Position numbers and translations under genes: made by a program. Shown in pieces: positions 16,924 through 25,694 of a stretch of 64,000 nucleotides of DNA. The notes under the pieces are model-generated. The model was not told the DNA's origin. It saw nothing but the letters and a program-made list of their open reading frames with translations, and searched no databases. The stretch comes from Planctomycetales bacterium (GTDB lineage: Bacteria; Planctomycetota; Planctomycetia; Isosphaerales; Isosphaeraceae). Positions within the stretch are counted from its first letter, which is position 1. The number at the start of each line of letters is the position of its first letter. Where the stretch lies: NCBI GenBank assembly GCA_027449865.1, contig DAIDKV010000033.1, forward strand, positions 28,547-92,546, in the 5' to 3' direction.

Positions 16924-19205
16924 AACGTCGAGTAGATCACGATATTCCCCGCGATGCGAACCGCGCTTTCATACGTGTATCCCTTGCAGTCAATCCCCGA
17001 GTGCCTTTCGAGGGCACAGCCGAGGTCGAGCCTGGAGTAGATCACGGCCCAGTGTCCGTTGATCTTCACGCCTTCGAGTTGCGGGAAGCCCTTCCCTCCG
17101 CCCGCCGCCTTGGTGTACTGCGACTGGCTCAGGTCGAAGCCCGATTGGGCGGTGTACAGTTCGTCGTCGCGCGGGATCGCTTCGAGCTTGTGATTGGGAA
17201 GCAGTTCGGTGACGAACCGGCGAAACGCCGCGTCAAACGCCGGGCTCCCGCAGGCCGCGTCGGCGAAAAGCGTCCCGCTGCCCGGGTCAAGATGGCGACG
17301 AAGGGCGTCGAGATCCTCCTTCGGAAACGAGAGTCCGCCCCGCCCGTGGATGTAGATCAGCGGATAATAGATCAAGTGAGGATCACGCGGAAAGAGATCT
17401 TTTTGCGTGAGAACGACGTCGTAACGAAACGGATCCTGTCGGAGTGCGTCCATCAGGTTGGGGATCGCCTGCGGGGCGATGTTCCAGTCGCCGGCGTGCA
17501 TCAGCTTGGCGATCCGAAGGGCCCCTCGCCGCGGCGGCGGAGCGTTCCGAAAATCGTGAACCTCCCGGGCCGCCAGCTTGTCGGGAGGCAGCTCGCGCCC
17601 AGTCGCGTAGTCAACCACGTTCTGCCCGATCATCCGGGACCGAACCACCCCCGTGTTCGCCGGGCTCCGCTCTGCCTGGTTCCAGTAACACGAAAGGTCA
17701 CCCGGAGAGTAGATCGCGACGGTCCGGCAGCCGTGCTCAATCCCCCAGAGCGGGTGGCTCTCGGGCGAGAGCGGAAACCGGGCTCGCCAGACCGGATGCT
17801 CCGGCGGCAGCGGGCGAAGCTGGTAATCCGGCGGCGGAAACAGCTCCTCGATCAGCCGGCGGAAGCCCTGGTCAAACTCCTTCTCACCGCAGCAGGCGTC
17901 GGCAAAGAGAAAGCCACCCTGATTCACATACTCGCGAATGTTGCTCCTGGCCGCCTCGCTGAAGATGGGCACCCGGTGGCCGTTGAAGAAGAGAATCGGA
18001 GCCTGGAGCATGTCGGCGACCGTCGCCTGCTCCGGATCAATGATCTGCCAGGTCAACAGAGTCTTCCAGTCCTTCGAGACAGCGCCCACCAGGTTGCGAA
18101 CGTCGTCCGGGTCGTTGTTCCAGTCGCCTCCCGATCCATGCCGAAGCTTGTTGATCAGCACCGGCGCACGTCCCTTGGCGAGGAACAAAAGCGCGAAGCT
18201 CGTCGCAACCAGCTCGTTCTCGTGCGTCGCACCCCGCCAGAATCCGGAGAGCGGATTCTGATCGTGAACCAGTTCCTCCGCCCCCTCGCGATACCAGTCG
18301 TGCCGGCCGAAGTAGCGAACACCGGCCAGTCGGCCCGCTCGCTCCATTCCATAAAGATAGTAATACTTCCAGACCTGTCCCTGGCCGAAATTCTGGCCGA
18401 CCTGAAAGTGCTCGGCGAGCCAGTCGACGCCCCGGGCGAGAGGCGCGTTGAAGGCACCCTTGCCACAGTCGTGGATGGACTCGCCCTGGAGGAACTCCTG
18501 CCCGACGTACCGCCGCGACCCGCTGATGATCAGGCTGGAGATCCCTGCGCAGGTCATGCTTCCGGTCGCCGGCTGATTTCGGGGCGTGTACGACCAGCCG
18601 CCGTCGCGGAACTGAAACCGCTCGAAGTGAGCCCGGGACAGGGCCCAGACAGTCGGATCGACCTCGATTCCCACCTCGCTCGCCGCATTCAAACCCAGAA
18701 GCGCATATTGCGTGTTCGAGTGATCGCCCTGGTGTATCTTGTTCTCCGAATAGGTCCAGGTTCCCGGCCAGGGGGCTCGGTCGCCGGGCTTGAGCTGCGC
18801 CTGCTGGAGCCAGTCGACGTTCGCCAGCATCCGGACCTTGTCGCGGTCGGGCTCGGCGGCGGCGTAAACCATCGTCTGAAGGCCGATCGCATAGGTGTTC
18901 CGAAGTTGCTGCGGACCAAACCCGCGCAGGTACGCCAGCGACTTTTGCACGACCGGCGCATCGACACGCTCGCCGGCCGTGATCAGGGCAAGCGTGACCA
19001 GGCTGGTGGTCCCCGTCTTCATCTGTTCGTCAGCATCGGTCCACGATCCGTCGGGCTGCTGCTGGTCCTTGAGGAACCTCACCCCCTGCCGGATCGCATT
19101 CTCAACCTGCTCACTCGTGACACCGGCCCGGGCAATGGGCCCCAACGTCCCGACCGCCAGCATCGCCGCGACGACCGTCGCCAGGATTCCCCTCGGGCGC
19201 GACAT
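16917..19205 (-). CDS. Secreted DUF4159 protein with squalene-hopene-cyclase-like repeats
   Basis: The 762-residue protein has a signal peptide (MSRPRGILATVVAAMLAVGT, then LGPIARAGV). The N-terminal half has prenyltransferase/squalene-oxidase-type repeats (AIRQGVRFLKDQQQPDGSWT and HFERFQFRDGGWSYTPRNQP) forming an alpha/alpha toroid. The C-terminal half holds two DUF4159 domains, one with ILFFNGHRVPIFSEAARSNI and FLFADACCGEKEFDQGF, the other with YPLIYIHGRGGLSFPKEDLD and LFADAACGSPAFDAAF. DUF4159 has no known activity. GAGGG precedes the ATG at 19205, and the longer frame to 19322 lacks support. It is the last gene of the run starting at the ECF sigma gene, with a 126-bp gap from the phosphatase gene. 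Confidence 0.85.
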   Translation of the reverse strand: MSRPRGILATVVAAMLAVGTLGPIARAGVTSEQVENAIRQGVRFLKDQQQPDGSWTDADEQMKTGTTSLVTLALITAGERVDAPVVQKSLAYLRGFGPQQLRNTYAIGLQTMVYAAAEPDRDKVRMLANVDWLQQAQLKPGDRAPWPGTWTYSENKIHQGDHSNTQYALLGLNAASEVGIEVDPTVWALSRAHFERFQFRDGGWSYTPRNQPATGSMTCAGISSLIISGSRRYVGQEFLQGESIHDCGKGAFNAPLARGVDWLAEHFQVGQNFGQGQVWKYYYLYGMERAGRLAGVRYFGRHDWYREGAEELVHDQNPLSGFWRGATHENELVATSFALLFLAKGRAPVLINKLRHGSGGDWNNDPDDVRNLVGAVSKDWKTLLTWQIIDPEQATVADMLQAPILFFNGHRVPIFSEAARSNIREYVNQGGFLFADACCGEKEFDQGFRRLIEELFPPPDYQLRPLPPEHPVWRARFPLSPESHPLWGIEHGCRTVAIYSPGDLSCYWNQAERSPANTGVVRSRMIGQNVVDYATGRELPPDKLAAREVHDFRNAPPPRRGALRIAKLMHAGDWNIAPQAIPNLMDALRQDPFRYDVVLTQKDLFPRDPHLIYYPLIYIHGRGGLSFPKEDLDALRRHLDPGSGTLFADAACGSPAFDAAFRRFVTELLPNHKLEAIPRDDELYTAQSGFDLSQSQYTKAAGGGKGFPQLEGVKINGHWAVIYSRLDLGCALERHSGIDCKGYTYESAVRIAGNIVIYSTFP

Positions 19206-19331
19206 GAACAGGCCCTCACGTCCGGGACTGAAGTGTTTCGAGTTCCTCACCTTGATTGTGACGTCTCCGCCGGAGTTTCGGCAAGCGACCAGCGCGCGCC
19301 TTTTCGAACCGATCGCAACCACTCGGCCGCC

Positions 19332-20723
19332 TCAACCTCCGATGATGGCCCGGAGCAGGATCCCGTGAACCTCGGTCATCGCGATCGGGCCAGACCCAGG
19401 CGCCTGACCATCGCCGATCAGAATCGCACGGTCATCATGACTTTCGGATCGAAGCCCGTGGCTCCCTCGAACCAGACCGGCGTCCAGCGGAACCACGTCG
19501 AAGAGCGTCCGGAACCCCAGCTTCTTCTGGATAAGCCGGCGGATCGCTCGACCCTTCGGCCAGGCCAGCTTCGGGTCGAAGAAGAGCTCGCAGGGATCGT
19601 AGCCAGGCTTCCGGTGAATGTCCACCGTCCGGGCAAAATCAGGTGCTTCGCGATCATCGAGCCAGTACGGATAGGCGAACCAGGCGTCGGAATCCGAGAG
19701 AGCCACCAGCTCGCCCGAGCGCGGATGGTCCAGCCCAATCTCAGCCCGCTCCTCTCCCGCCAGCACCCGGGCGACACCAGGCGTCGCGACAAGCAGCGAT
19801 CGAGCCTCGTCACGGTCCCTGGGATCTTTACAATAAATGTGCGCCACTTGATGATCGCAAACCGCGAAAGCCCGACTGCCAAATGTGTCGAGCACCTCGC
19901 CGAAGGGCCCAGACCGCGCCAGGACCAACCCCGCGCTTCGGAGAATCCGATTCAGATAGATCGGTCGATTCACATCCACATGCCCATACTCGCTAACGAC
20001 CCACGCCCGGGCGCCCGCCTCACGCGCGGCGTCGAGCAGAGGAGCGCAGGCGTCGTCCAGCTCGCCGACGAGCCGGGTCATCTCCGCTCCCGAGGGACCC
20101 AAGCGTTGCGGGTCGTAGTCGAGGTGGGGAAGATAAACAAGCGTGAGGTCAGGCCGCTCCGATCGAATGACCTCCGCCGAGGCTCTCGCGATCCAGTCGG
20201 TGCAAGGCAGCCCGGCACTCGGTCCCCAGAAGGTGTGGAACGGGAACCGGCCGAGCCTCGATTCCAGGCGATCGCAAAGGCCGTCGGGCGTTCCCGCGAT
20301 CCCAAACACCTTGTTCCCGTCAGCACCATAATAAGGTTTTGGCGTGATACTAATGTCGACATCCGCACCCTGGTTAAACCACCAGAACAGCTTGGCGGCG
20401 CGGAACGACTGGCCTCTCTCGGCGGCCAATCGCCGGGCGGTCGTGTAGAGCGGCTCGGCCTGGATCAGCGCGCTGGACTGCTGCCAGAATCGAACCTCGC
20501 CCGTCTCCCGGAACAGCCAGCCATTGCCGACGATCCCGTGCCCCCGCGGTGGAAGTCCGGTGAGGATGCTCGCCTGCGCCGTGCAGGTGACGGCCGGAAC
20601 AACCTCCTCCAGCGTTCGCATCCATCCCGAATGCGCGAGAGCATTGAGCCGAGGTGCGTGGGGCAGCAGCCTCGGCGTCAACCCAACGGCGTTGATCAAT
20701 ACAATTGGAGCTTGTTGAGTCAT
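19332..20723 (-). CDS. Type I phosphodiesterase / nucleotide pyrophosphatase family protein
   Basis: The 463-residue protein belongs to the alkaline phosphatase superfamily. IVLINAVGLTPRLLPHAPRL leads to VVPAVTCTAQASILTGLPPRGH, which holds the nucleophilic Thr and GxPxxxHGIVGN. YLPHLDYDPQRLG and WVVSEYGHVDVNRPIYLNRI carry the later metal ligands (Asp, His, Glu-Tyr-Gly-His). Members hydrolyse phosphodiester or pyrophosphate bonds; the substrate here is unknown. No signal peptide is seen. It starts 15 bases after the CcsA stop, so it is very probably co-transcribed with ResB and CcsA, though no direct role in cytochrome maturation is known. Confidence 0.85.
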   Translation of the reverse strand: MTQQAPIVLINAVGLTPRLLPHAPRLNALAHSGWMRTLEEVVPAVTCTAQASILTGLPPRGHGIVGNGWLFRETGEVRFWQQSSALIQAEPLYTTARRLAAERGQSFRAAKLFWWFNQGADVDISITPKPYYGADGNKVFGIAGTPDGLCDRLESRLGRFPFHTFWGPSAGLPCTDWIARASAEVIRSERPDLTLVYLPHLDYDPQRLGPSGAEMTRLVGELDDACAPLLDAAREAGARAWVVSEYGHVDVNRPIYLNRILRSAGLVLARSGPFGEVLDTFGSRAFAVCDHQVAHIYCKDPRDRDEARSLLVATPGVARVLAGEERAEIGLDHPRSGELVALSDSDAWFAYPYWLDDREAPDFARTVDIHRKPGYDPCELFFDPKLAWPKGRAIRRLIQKKLGFRTLFDVVPLDAGLVRGSHGLRSESHDDRAILIGDGQAPGSGPIAMTEVHGILLRAIIGG

Positions 20724-20738
20724 TCGTCGATCGCCCGA

Positions 20739-23381
20739 TCAGAACATCGGGCGATAGCCGAGGAATCGACGCCAGGCTGCTCCCACAGGGAAAGCCAGCA
20801 TCCCGAAGACGATCAGCCCCATCGCCCCCTGCGACCCGCCCTCCACGAAGCCGTACGAGTGCAGGCCGACTCCCAGCAGGAAGTTGACTCCATACCAGGC
20901 CATCACCACGGAGAGGAAGCAGAAGACCGACGCGAACACAAGCCAGAATGTATTGACCCACCCGGCGAATCGGCCATGGAGCGGAATCAGGTAAACCAGC
21001 AGCGTGATCAGGGCCCAGACCTCCTTCGGGTCCCAGCCCCAGAACCGGCCCCACGAGTAATCGGCCCAGACTCCGCCGAGGATCGTCCCGGCCGCGATCA
21101 GAAGGACACCGACCTGCATCGTCCGATAGATGAAGGTGGAGAGGGGCTTGATCCGCGAAGCCGTGCGCTGCATGGCCTCGCCCCGGGCGTCGAGCTTGAT
21201 CCGGTTGGCGGTCTCCAGCGCCCGGATCTCCGCGACGGTCGGCTTCACGCCAGCCGGGCGAGTGGGCGACAGGTGCGATGTCGGCAGGTCGGCGTGGGCG
21301 TCTTCCTGGGTATCGCCTCGGAAGGCAGCCCGGCCGATCAGCTCGCCCGCAATCGCGAGGACGGCGGCCAGCGTCAACGCCTCGCCGAACAAACCCATAA
21401 TCGCAAAAGCATAAAAGAGCGCATTCGACATCATCCAGTCGGAGCCGAAGCGGCCGTCGGCCGCGGCGGCGCCCGCGGCACCCGAGGTCATCAGGATCAG
21501 GCCCGGCACCATCGGCAGCACCAGTTCGCCGAGCTTAGGCGTTCTCCGATAGGTCGCGGTCAGGTAGTGGACCGTCGCGATCAGACCGAGCATCCAGGCC
21601 AGGGCGAAGGCCGCATAGCTGGAGACCTCCGTCAACACATGAATCGTCAACCAGAGGTTGCTTCGGAGAACGGGTTGAAGCCCCTTGATGCTTGGGTCGA
21701 GCAGCGGAACGTTTGCCGCGGTGATCGTCCCGAGCATCGCGACCGCCGCTCCCGAGAGGCCCATGTAGACCTGCCGATAGATCAGCTCGAAGACCAGCGA
21801 GAGCACGGCGGCGACCAGGGCGACCCAGATCACCGTCTCGTACATGTTGGTCACGGGCGCCCAGCCCGAGATCCGGATGCGGAGAAAGAAGCCGTAGATC
21901 TCGGTCGCGATCCCGGTGGCGAGGCCCGCCATCCCCAGCCAGTACGTCCCCTTGCCAGCCTTGTGGACCCACGAACCCGCCGACGTTGTCGACAGCATCG
22001 CCAGACTCAGGACCAGGAACAGAAGCCCCGCACCGTAGTCAAAGGGAGCGAGCCAGAACGGGTTGATCGCATTGAAGCTTGTCTCACGCTCGATTCGTGC
22101 AACCGTCGGGTAGCTCTTCGAGGCGGCTTCACCCAGCGAACGGGCCGAGTTCAAAAAGCCCTCGGCGGCGCCTGGGTCGGCGTGCCCGGGCGCGTCGAGT
22201 TCGGCCCGCTCCAGTTTCCGATACGCGTCGAGAAAGCCGCGGACGAGGTCGTCGCGATAACCGGCCGAGGCCAGAACCTCGGGCTTCTCCTTCAGGATCG
22301 TCTTGAGCGGAACCCAGGTCGAGCTATCGCGGAGCCAGTCCGAGAACTTCTCGTCGGCCTTTGCGTCCTCGCCTGGGGTCTTGTGGTCGTCGCGAGGGAT
22401 CAGGTTCCAGTAAGTGTCGAGCGCCTTGAGGGCGTCGAGCTGCATCGGCGAGAGGCCCTCGATGCTCTCCTTGCCACGGACGACCTTGATCGTCTCCGCC
22501 GTGAAGGCAAGGTAATGCGCGTCGATGGGTCGGGGCTCGATCAGGATCACGCCGGCCGTCGACATCCGGTCGCCGCTGTAGGCGGTGTAGGTCATCAGCC
22601 GTCGAGCGGCCTCGACCCCGCGCCGCTCGAGCTCGCTCGGTCGATCGGCCGAGTGGGGATCTTCCTCGAAGCGCTCGATCTTGTCGCCGGTGGTGGAGGC
22701 CCATTCCATGAAGGGCATGGGTGTCCCGCGCGGGCCGATGATCGTGGCCTCGCGCAGCTCACGGGGAGCGAGCCACTTGTGCTCCTCGGTCAGCTTGGCG
22801 GCGAGCTCGGCAAGGCTTTCGCGGTCCTCGGCCGGCAGCTTCGAGCCGCGGAGATACATCGAGAGCGCCGAGGCCGTCGGCTCGGGGTCGGCGGCGATCA
22901 TCCGAAGGCTCGACTTCTCACCCTCTGGCGTGCTGGACTTCGCCGCGATCGCCCCGGCCCGGGTCGAGAGCGTTCCAGCCACCAGGGCGCGGCGAAGCGG
23001 CAGGTAATCGACCAGGAGAAACGGCTGCTCATCCCAGTATTCGGGCTGAACCGTCCAGCCGAGGAAGGCGCCCACCGGGCCCCACTTCTGGATCTTCTCC
23101 TCGCCGCCCGTCGCATTCGAGGAGCCGAGGATCTTCGCGACCTCGTCGCGCGGGTCACGGAGTTTGATGGTCTCCCGGCCGAAGATCTGCTTGACCTCCT
23201 CACGGGCGACGGTGTCAAACGGCTTGATCCGCCCCTGGTGCATCACGGGAATCTCGCCGATCCGCTCATAAGCGCGGCCGACGCCCAGCGTCTCGGCGGT
23301 CTCGTCGGCGCGGGCGGCCAGGCCCGTCGCCATCGCGAGGGACAGGGCCAGGCGGCTGATCGGAGTGGCAAAGCGTCGCAT
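20739..23381 (-). CDS. ccsA: Cytochrome c biogenesis protein CcsA (system II), large form
   Basis: The 880-residue protein has an N-terminal signal (MRRFATPISRLALSLAMATG), a long extracytoplasmic domain of about 440 residues, and a C-terminal CcsA/CcmC-type membrane domain. The WWD heme-handling motif WGRFWGWDPKEVW lies near 777-789. TAYSGDRMSTAGVI and the other N-terminal parts are the planctomycete extension. CcsA with ResB moves heme to the outside and attaches it to CxxCH. GGAGG lies 7 bases before the ATG at 23381. It follows ResB after 48 bp. The N-terminal extension resembles that of other planctomycete CcsA proteins. Confidence 0.9.
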   Translation of the reverse strand: MRRFATPISRLALSLAMATGLAARADETAETLGVGRAYERIGEIPVMHQGRIKPFDTVAREEVKQIFGRETIKLRDPRDEVAKILGSSNATGGEEKIQKWGPVGAFLGWTVQPEYWDEQPFLLVDYLPLRRALVAGTLSTRAGAIAAKSSTPEGEKSSLRMIAADPEPTASALSMYLRGSKLPAEDRESLAELAAKLTEEHKWLAPRELREATIIGPRGTPMPFMEWASTTGDKIERFEEDPHSADRPSELERRGVEAARRLMTYTAYSGDRMSTAGVILIEPRPIDAHYLAFTAETIKVVRGKESIEGLSPMQLDALKALDTYWNLIPRDDHKTPGEDAKADEKFSDWLRDSSTWVPLKTILKEKPEVLASAGYRDDLVRGFLDAYRKLERAELDAPGHADPGAAEGFLNSARSLGEAASKSYPTVARIERETSFNAINPFWLAPFDYGAGLLFLVLSLAMLSTTSAGSWVHKAGKGTYWLGMAGLATGIATEIYGFFLRIRISGWAPVTNMYETVIWVALVAAVLSLVFELIYRQVYMGLSGAAVAMLGTITAANVPLLDPSIKGLQPVLRSNLWLTIHVLTEVSSYAAFALAWMLGLIATVHYLTATYRRTPKLGELVLPMVPGLILMTSGAAGAAAADGRFGSDWMMSNALFYAFAIMGLFGEALTLAAVLAIAGELIGRAAFRGDTQEDAHADLPTSHLSPTRPAGVKPTVAEIRALETANRIKLDARGEAMQRTASRIKPLSTFIYRTMQVGVLLIAAGTILGGVWADYSWGRFWGWDPKEVWALITLLVYLIPLHGRFAGWVNTFWLVFASVFCFLSVVMAWYGVNFLLGVGLHSYGFVEGGSQGAMGLIVFGMLAFPVGAAWRRFLGYRPMF

Positions 23382-23429
23382 CGGCAATCCTCCAGGGGCC
23401 CCTTCGGCCGCCACTGGTCCTCTTCGGGA

Positions 23430-25562
23430 TCAGAGCTGTTCGGCCTTCTCGTCCGGCTTGCGGGAAGTCTCGACGACCTCGGTGGCCGAGCGGGCCGAGG
23501 CCCGCTCACGCTCCTTCTTGCCGCCGTCGGTAAACACTCCCGCTCTCATGTAAAATTGAACAAACGTGCCTACCACTACGAGCAGACAACCCAGGTAGAT
23601 GATCGGACGCCCGGGGTTGGTGGCGACCTGAAAGACCGACTGGAACCGGCCCGTCGATCGGCCTGTCTGGGGGTCGACATCGGGCTGGTATCGCATCTGG
23701 TAAAAGGTGTAGCCGTTGTGATCCATCGGGTGATTCATCTCGATGAGGTGTTCCTCATCGTGAAGACCGGCGACCTTGTCGGTCAGCAGGACCTTGCTCT
23801 CGAACTTCGTCGGCTGCGGGGTCCCCGGCTCGAAGCCGACTTCAAAGTCCTTGAGTTTCAGCTCGAAGCCCAGCGGCTTGCGGTCGGCGTCAAAGGCCAA
23901 CGCGTAGGGGCCGCCCTTGAAGGTGACGAACTCGGGCCTCGGCTGGTCGAGCCCCGTCGAGCGGCGGAGCCAGACCTCCTTCGTCTCCTCGCCCACGGTC
24001 ATCTCGACCCGACAGGCGGCGATCCCCTGGTCCATCTTGCCGGCGGGCAGCTCGACCGGCACGCAGACCTCTCGCTCCGCGCCCGAGGGCAAATACTCAG
24101 GAACGGCGAAGCTGATCGTCATCGGCATGTTGGGCGTCCCACCAAAGGCGACAATCGGTTCGCCCTTCTTCAGCGGCCCAGCCGCCCTCAACTCGCCGAG
24201 CCCCCCCTCCTTCGCACGGCCAAAGATCCGGTAATACAGCCTCTGATCGGGCCCGGCCAGCACATCGATCTCGCCGAACCGGCCGTTCGTCTTCGGGTCG
24301 ATCGACGGTCGGACGATGTAATGGATCAAGGCCAGGGGAGCCGGCGGCTTTGCATCCTTCTCGCTCGGCGGGATCACGTTCGGCATCCGGGGCAGGTTCG
24401 CCATCGCCATGTGCGTGACCTCCTCGGCCTTCCCCTTCCGAATCTTGAAAACCGCGAGAGGGACAGGATCGGGCCCCATCACCCGGTCGAGCCCGCGCTC
24501 CTGGGTCGGGAAGTCCAGAATCTCGGCGAGCGTCACGGAGAGATCGCTCTCCGGCAGGGTGGTGGTCTTGCCCACCTGCCCGTCGAGCGGCCAGTCGTGA
24601 ACGCGGGGCTTGCCGGCCAGATCCTCGTATCGAAACCGGGCAACGCCCCGGGGTCCGTTCCCGGCCGGCGGTTCGAGGAAGTCCTTGACCAGATCGGGAT
24701 GATCGACGGCCGAAAAGCTCACCAACGCCGGCGCTGCCCGCATCGGCTCCCGAACCGCCTTGAAAAAGCGGGAGTCCGTGAGGAACCATTGACTCTCGTC
24801 ATTGGGAAAGGCGTCGCGAGCCTCGGGCATGCCCGGGGCCTTGAACAGAACCCGTATCCGGGCCATCGGCGTCCCGTTCGCCGACTCAACGTGCTCGGTC
24901 GCCGGCATCGATGCCGCGAGAAATTCCTTCGCCACGATCCGGAACGGGTCGTCGGCCCTCGTCAAAACCTCGTCCGTCGAGTTCCACGAAAGCCCTGGCA
25001 CGAACGCCTTGAGCCGGCCGACCAGCCCCGACGGTCTCGGATGTCCTGGGCCCCACGAGAACGAGCCTGGCAAGAACGGCACCACATATTCACGGGTGAA
25101 CTGCTGCGTGTGCGGGTCGACCTGCCAGACCCGGAGGACCGGGTGATCCATCCGCACCAGCTCGCTCCGAACGTCGCCCTCCAGCATCCCGACCTGTCCC
25201 TCGTCGGAGGTCCGGACACTGTAGTAAGAACCGATCAAAATGGTGATCAGCCCGGCATGCGTAATGACAAAACCCGTCTGACGCTTCTTCCAGGGAAATC
25301 GTATCAAAGCAGCGCAGAGGATGTTGATCCCGAGAAATGCGAGCAAAATGGCGAAGCCGGGCCCTCGGTAGATGTATTCATTGACGGCCGCGGTGCCATA
25401 CCACTTCTCGAAGAAGGTGGCATAGGCGAGCGTCCCCGCGAGTGCGGAGAGCGTGAGAACCGCCAGCTTCAACGAGGCGAGAAACCGATAGATCACGTCG
25501 AAATCATGGCCGATTCGATCGGTGATCGAGGGCGGAGAATTCTTCTTGACGGCAGTGGCCAT
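23430..25562 (-). CDS. resB: Cytochrome c biogenesis protein ResB, large form
   Basis: The 710-residue protein has four expected membrane helices: SLKLAVLTLSALAGTLAYATF near 28-48, GPGFAILLAFLGINILCAAL near 66-85, GFVITHAGLITILIGSYYSV near 95-114, and a last one near the C-terminus (IIYLGCLLVVVGTFVQFYM). A large extracytoplasmic domain of over 500 residues lies between. WKKRQTGFVITHAGL is the ResB signature with its conserved His. With CcsA it forms the system II heme lyase. GTAGGTG precedes the ATG at 25562; the longer frame to 25658 is not preferred. It follows the sigma-factor gene by 132 bp on the same strand. Confidence 0.9.
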   Translation of the reverse strand: MATAVKKNSPPSITDRIGHDFDVIYRFLASLKLAVLTLSALAGTLAYATFFEKWYGTAAVNEYIYRGPGFAILLAFLGINILCAALIRFPWKKRQTGFVITHAGLITILIGSYYSVRTSDEGQVGMLEGDVRSELVRMDHPVLRVWQVDPHTQQFTREYVVPFLPGSFSWGPGHPRPSGLVGRLKAFVPGLSWNSTDEVLTRADDPFRIVAKEFLAASMPATEHVESANGTPMARIRVLFKAPGMPEARDAFPNDESQWFLTDSRFFKAVREPMRAAPALVSFSAVDHPDLVKDFLEPPAGNGPRGVARFRYEDLAGKPRVHDWPLDGQVGKTTTLPESDLSVTLAEILDFPTQERGLDRVMGPDPVPLAVFKIRKGKAEEVTHMAMANLPRMPNVIPPSEKDAKPPAPLALIHYIVRPSIDPKTNGRFGEIDVLAGPDQRLYYRIFGRAKEGGLGELRAAGPLKKGEPIVAFGGTPNMPMTISFAVPEYLPSGAEREVCVPVELPAGKMDQGIAACRVEMTVGEETKEVWLRRSTGLDQPRPEFVTFKGGPYALAFDADRKPLGFELKLKDFEVGFEPGTPQPTKFESKVLLTDKVAGLHDEEHLIEMNHPMDHNGYTFYQMRYQPDVDPQTGRSTGRFQSVFQVATNPGRPIIYLGCLLVVVGTFVQFYMRAGVFTDGGKKERERASARSATEVVETSRKPDEKAEQL

Positions 25563-25694
25563 GGAATCGCACCTACCCGGGGGCGAGGAGTACACAAGGG
25601 AGGAGACGGCGGCGGGATGAATCGATCTACCCGGCATCGTGTCGATCGTCGCTGGCATTTTAGTCGGAGGCCCTCGATCGGGCCAGATCCTCGA

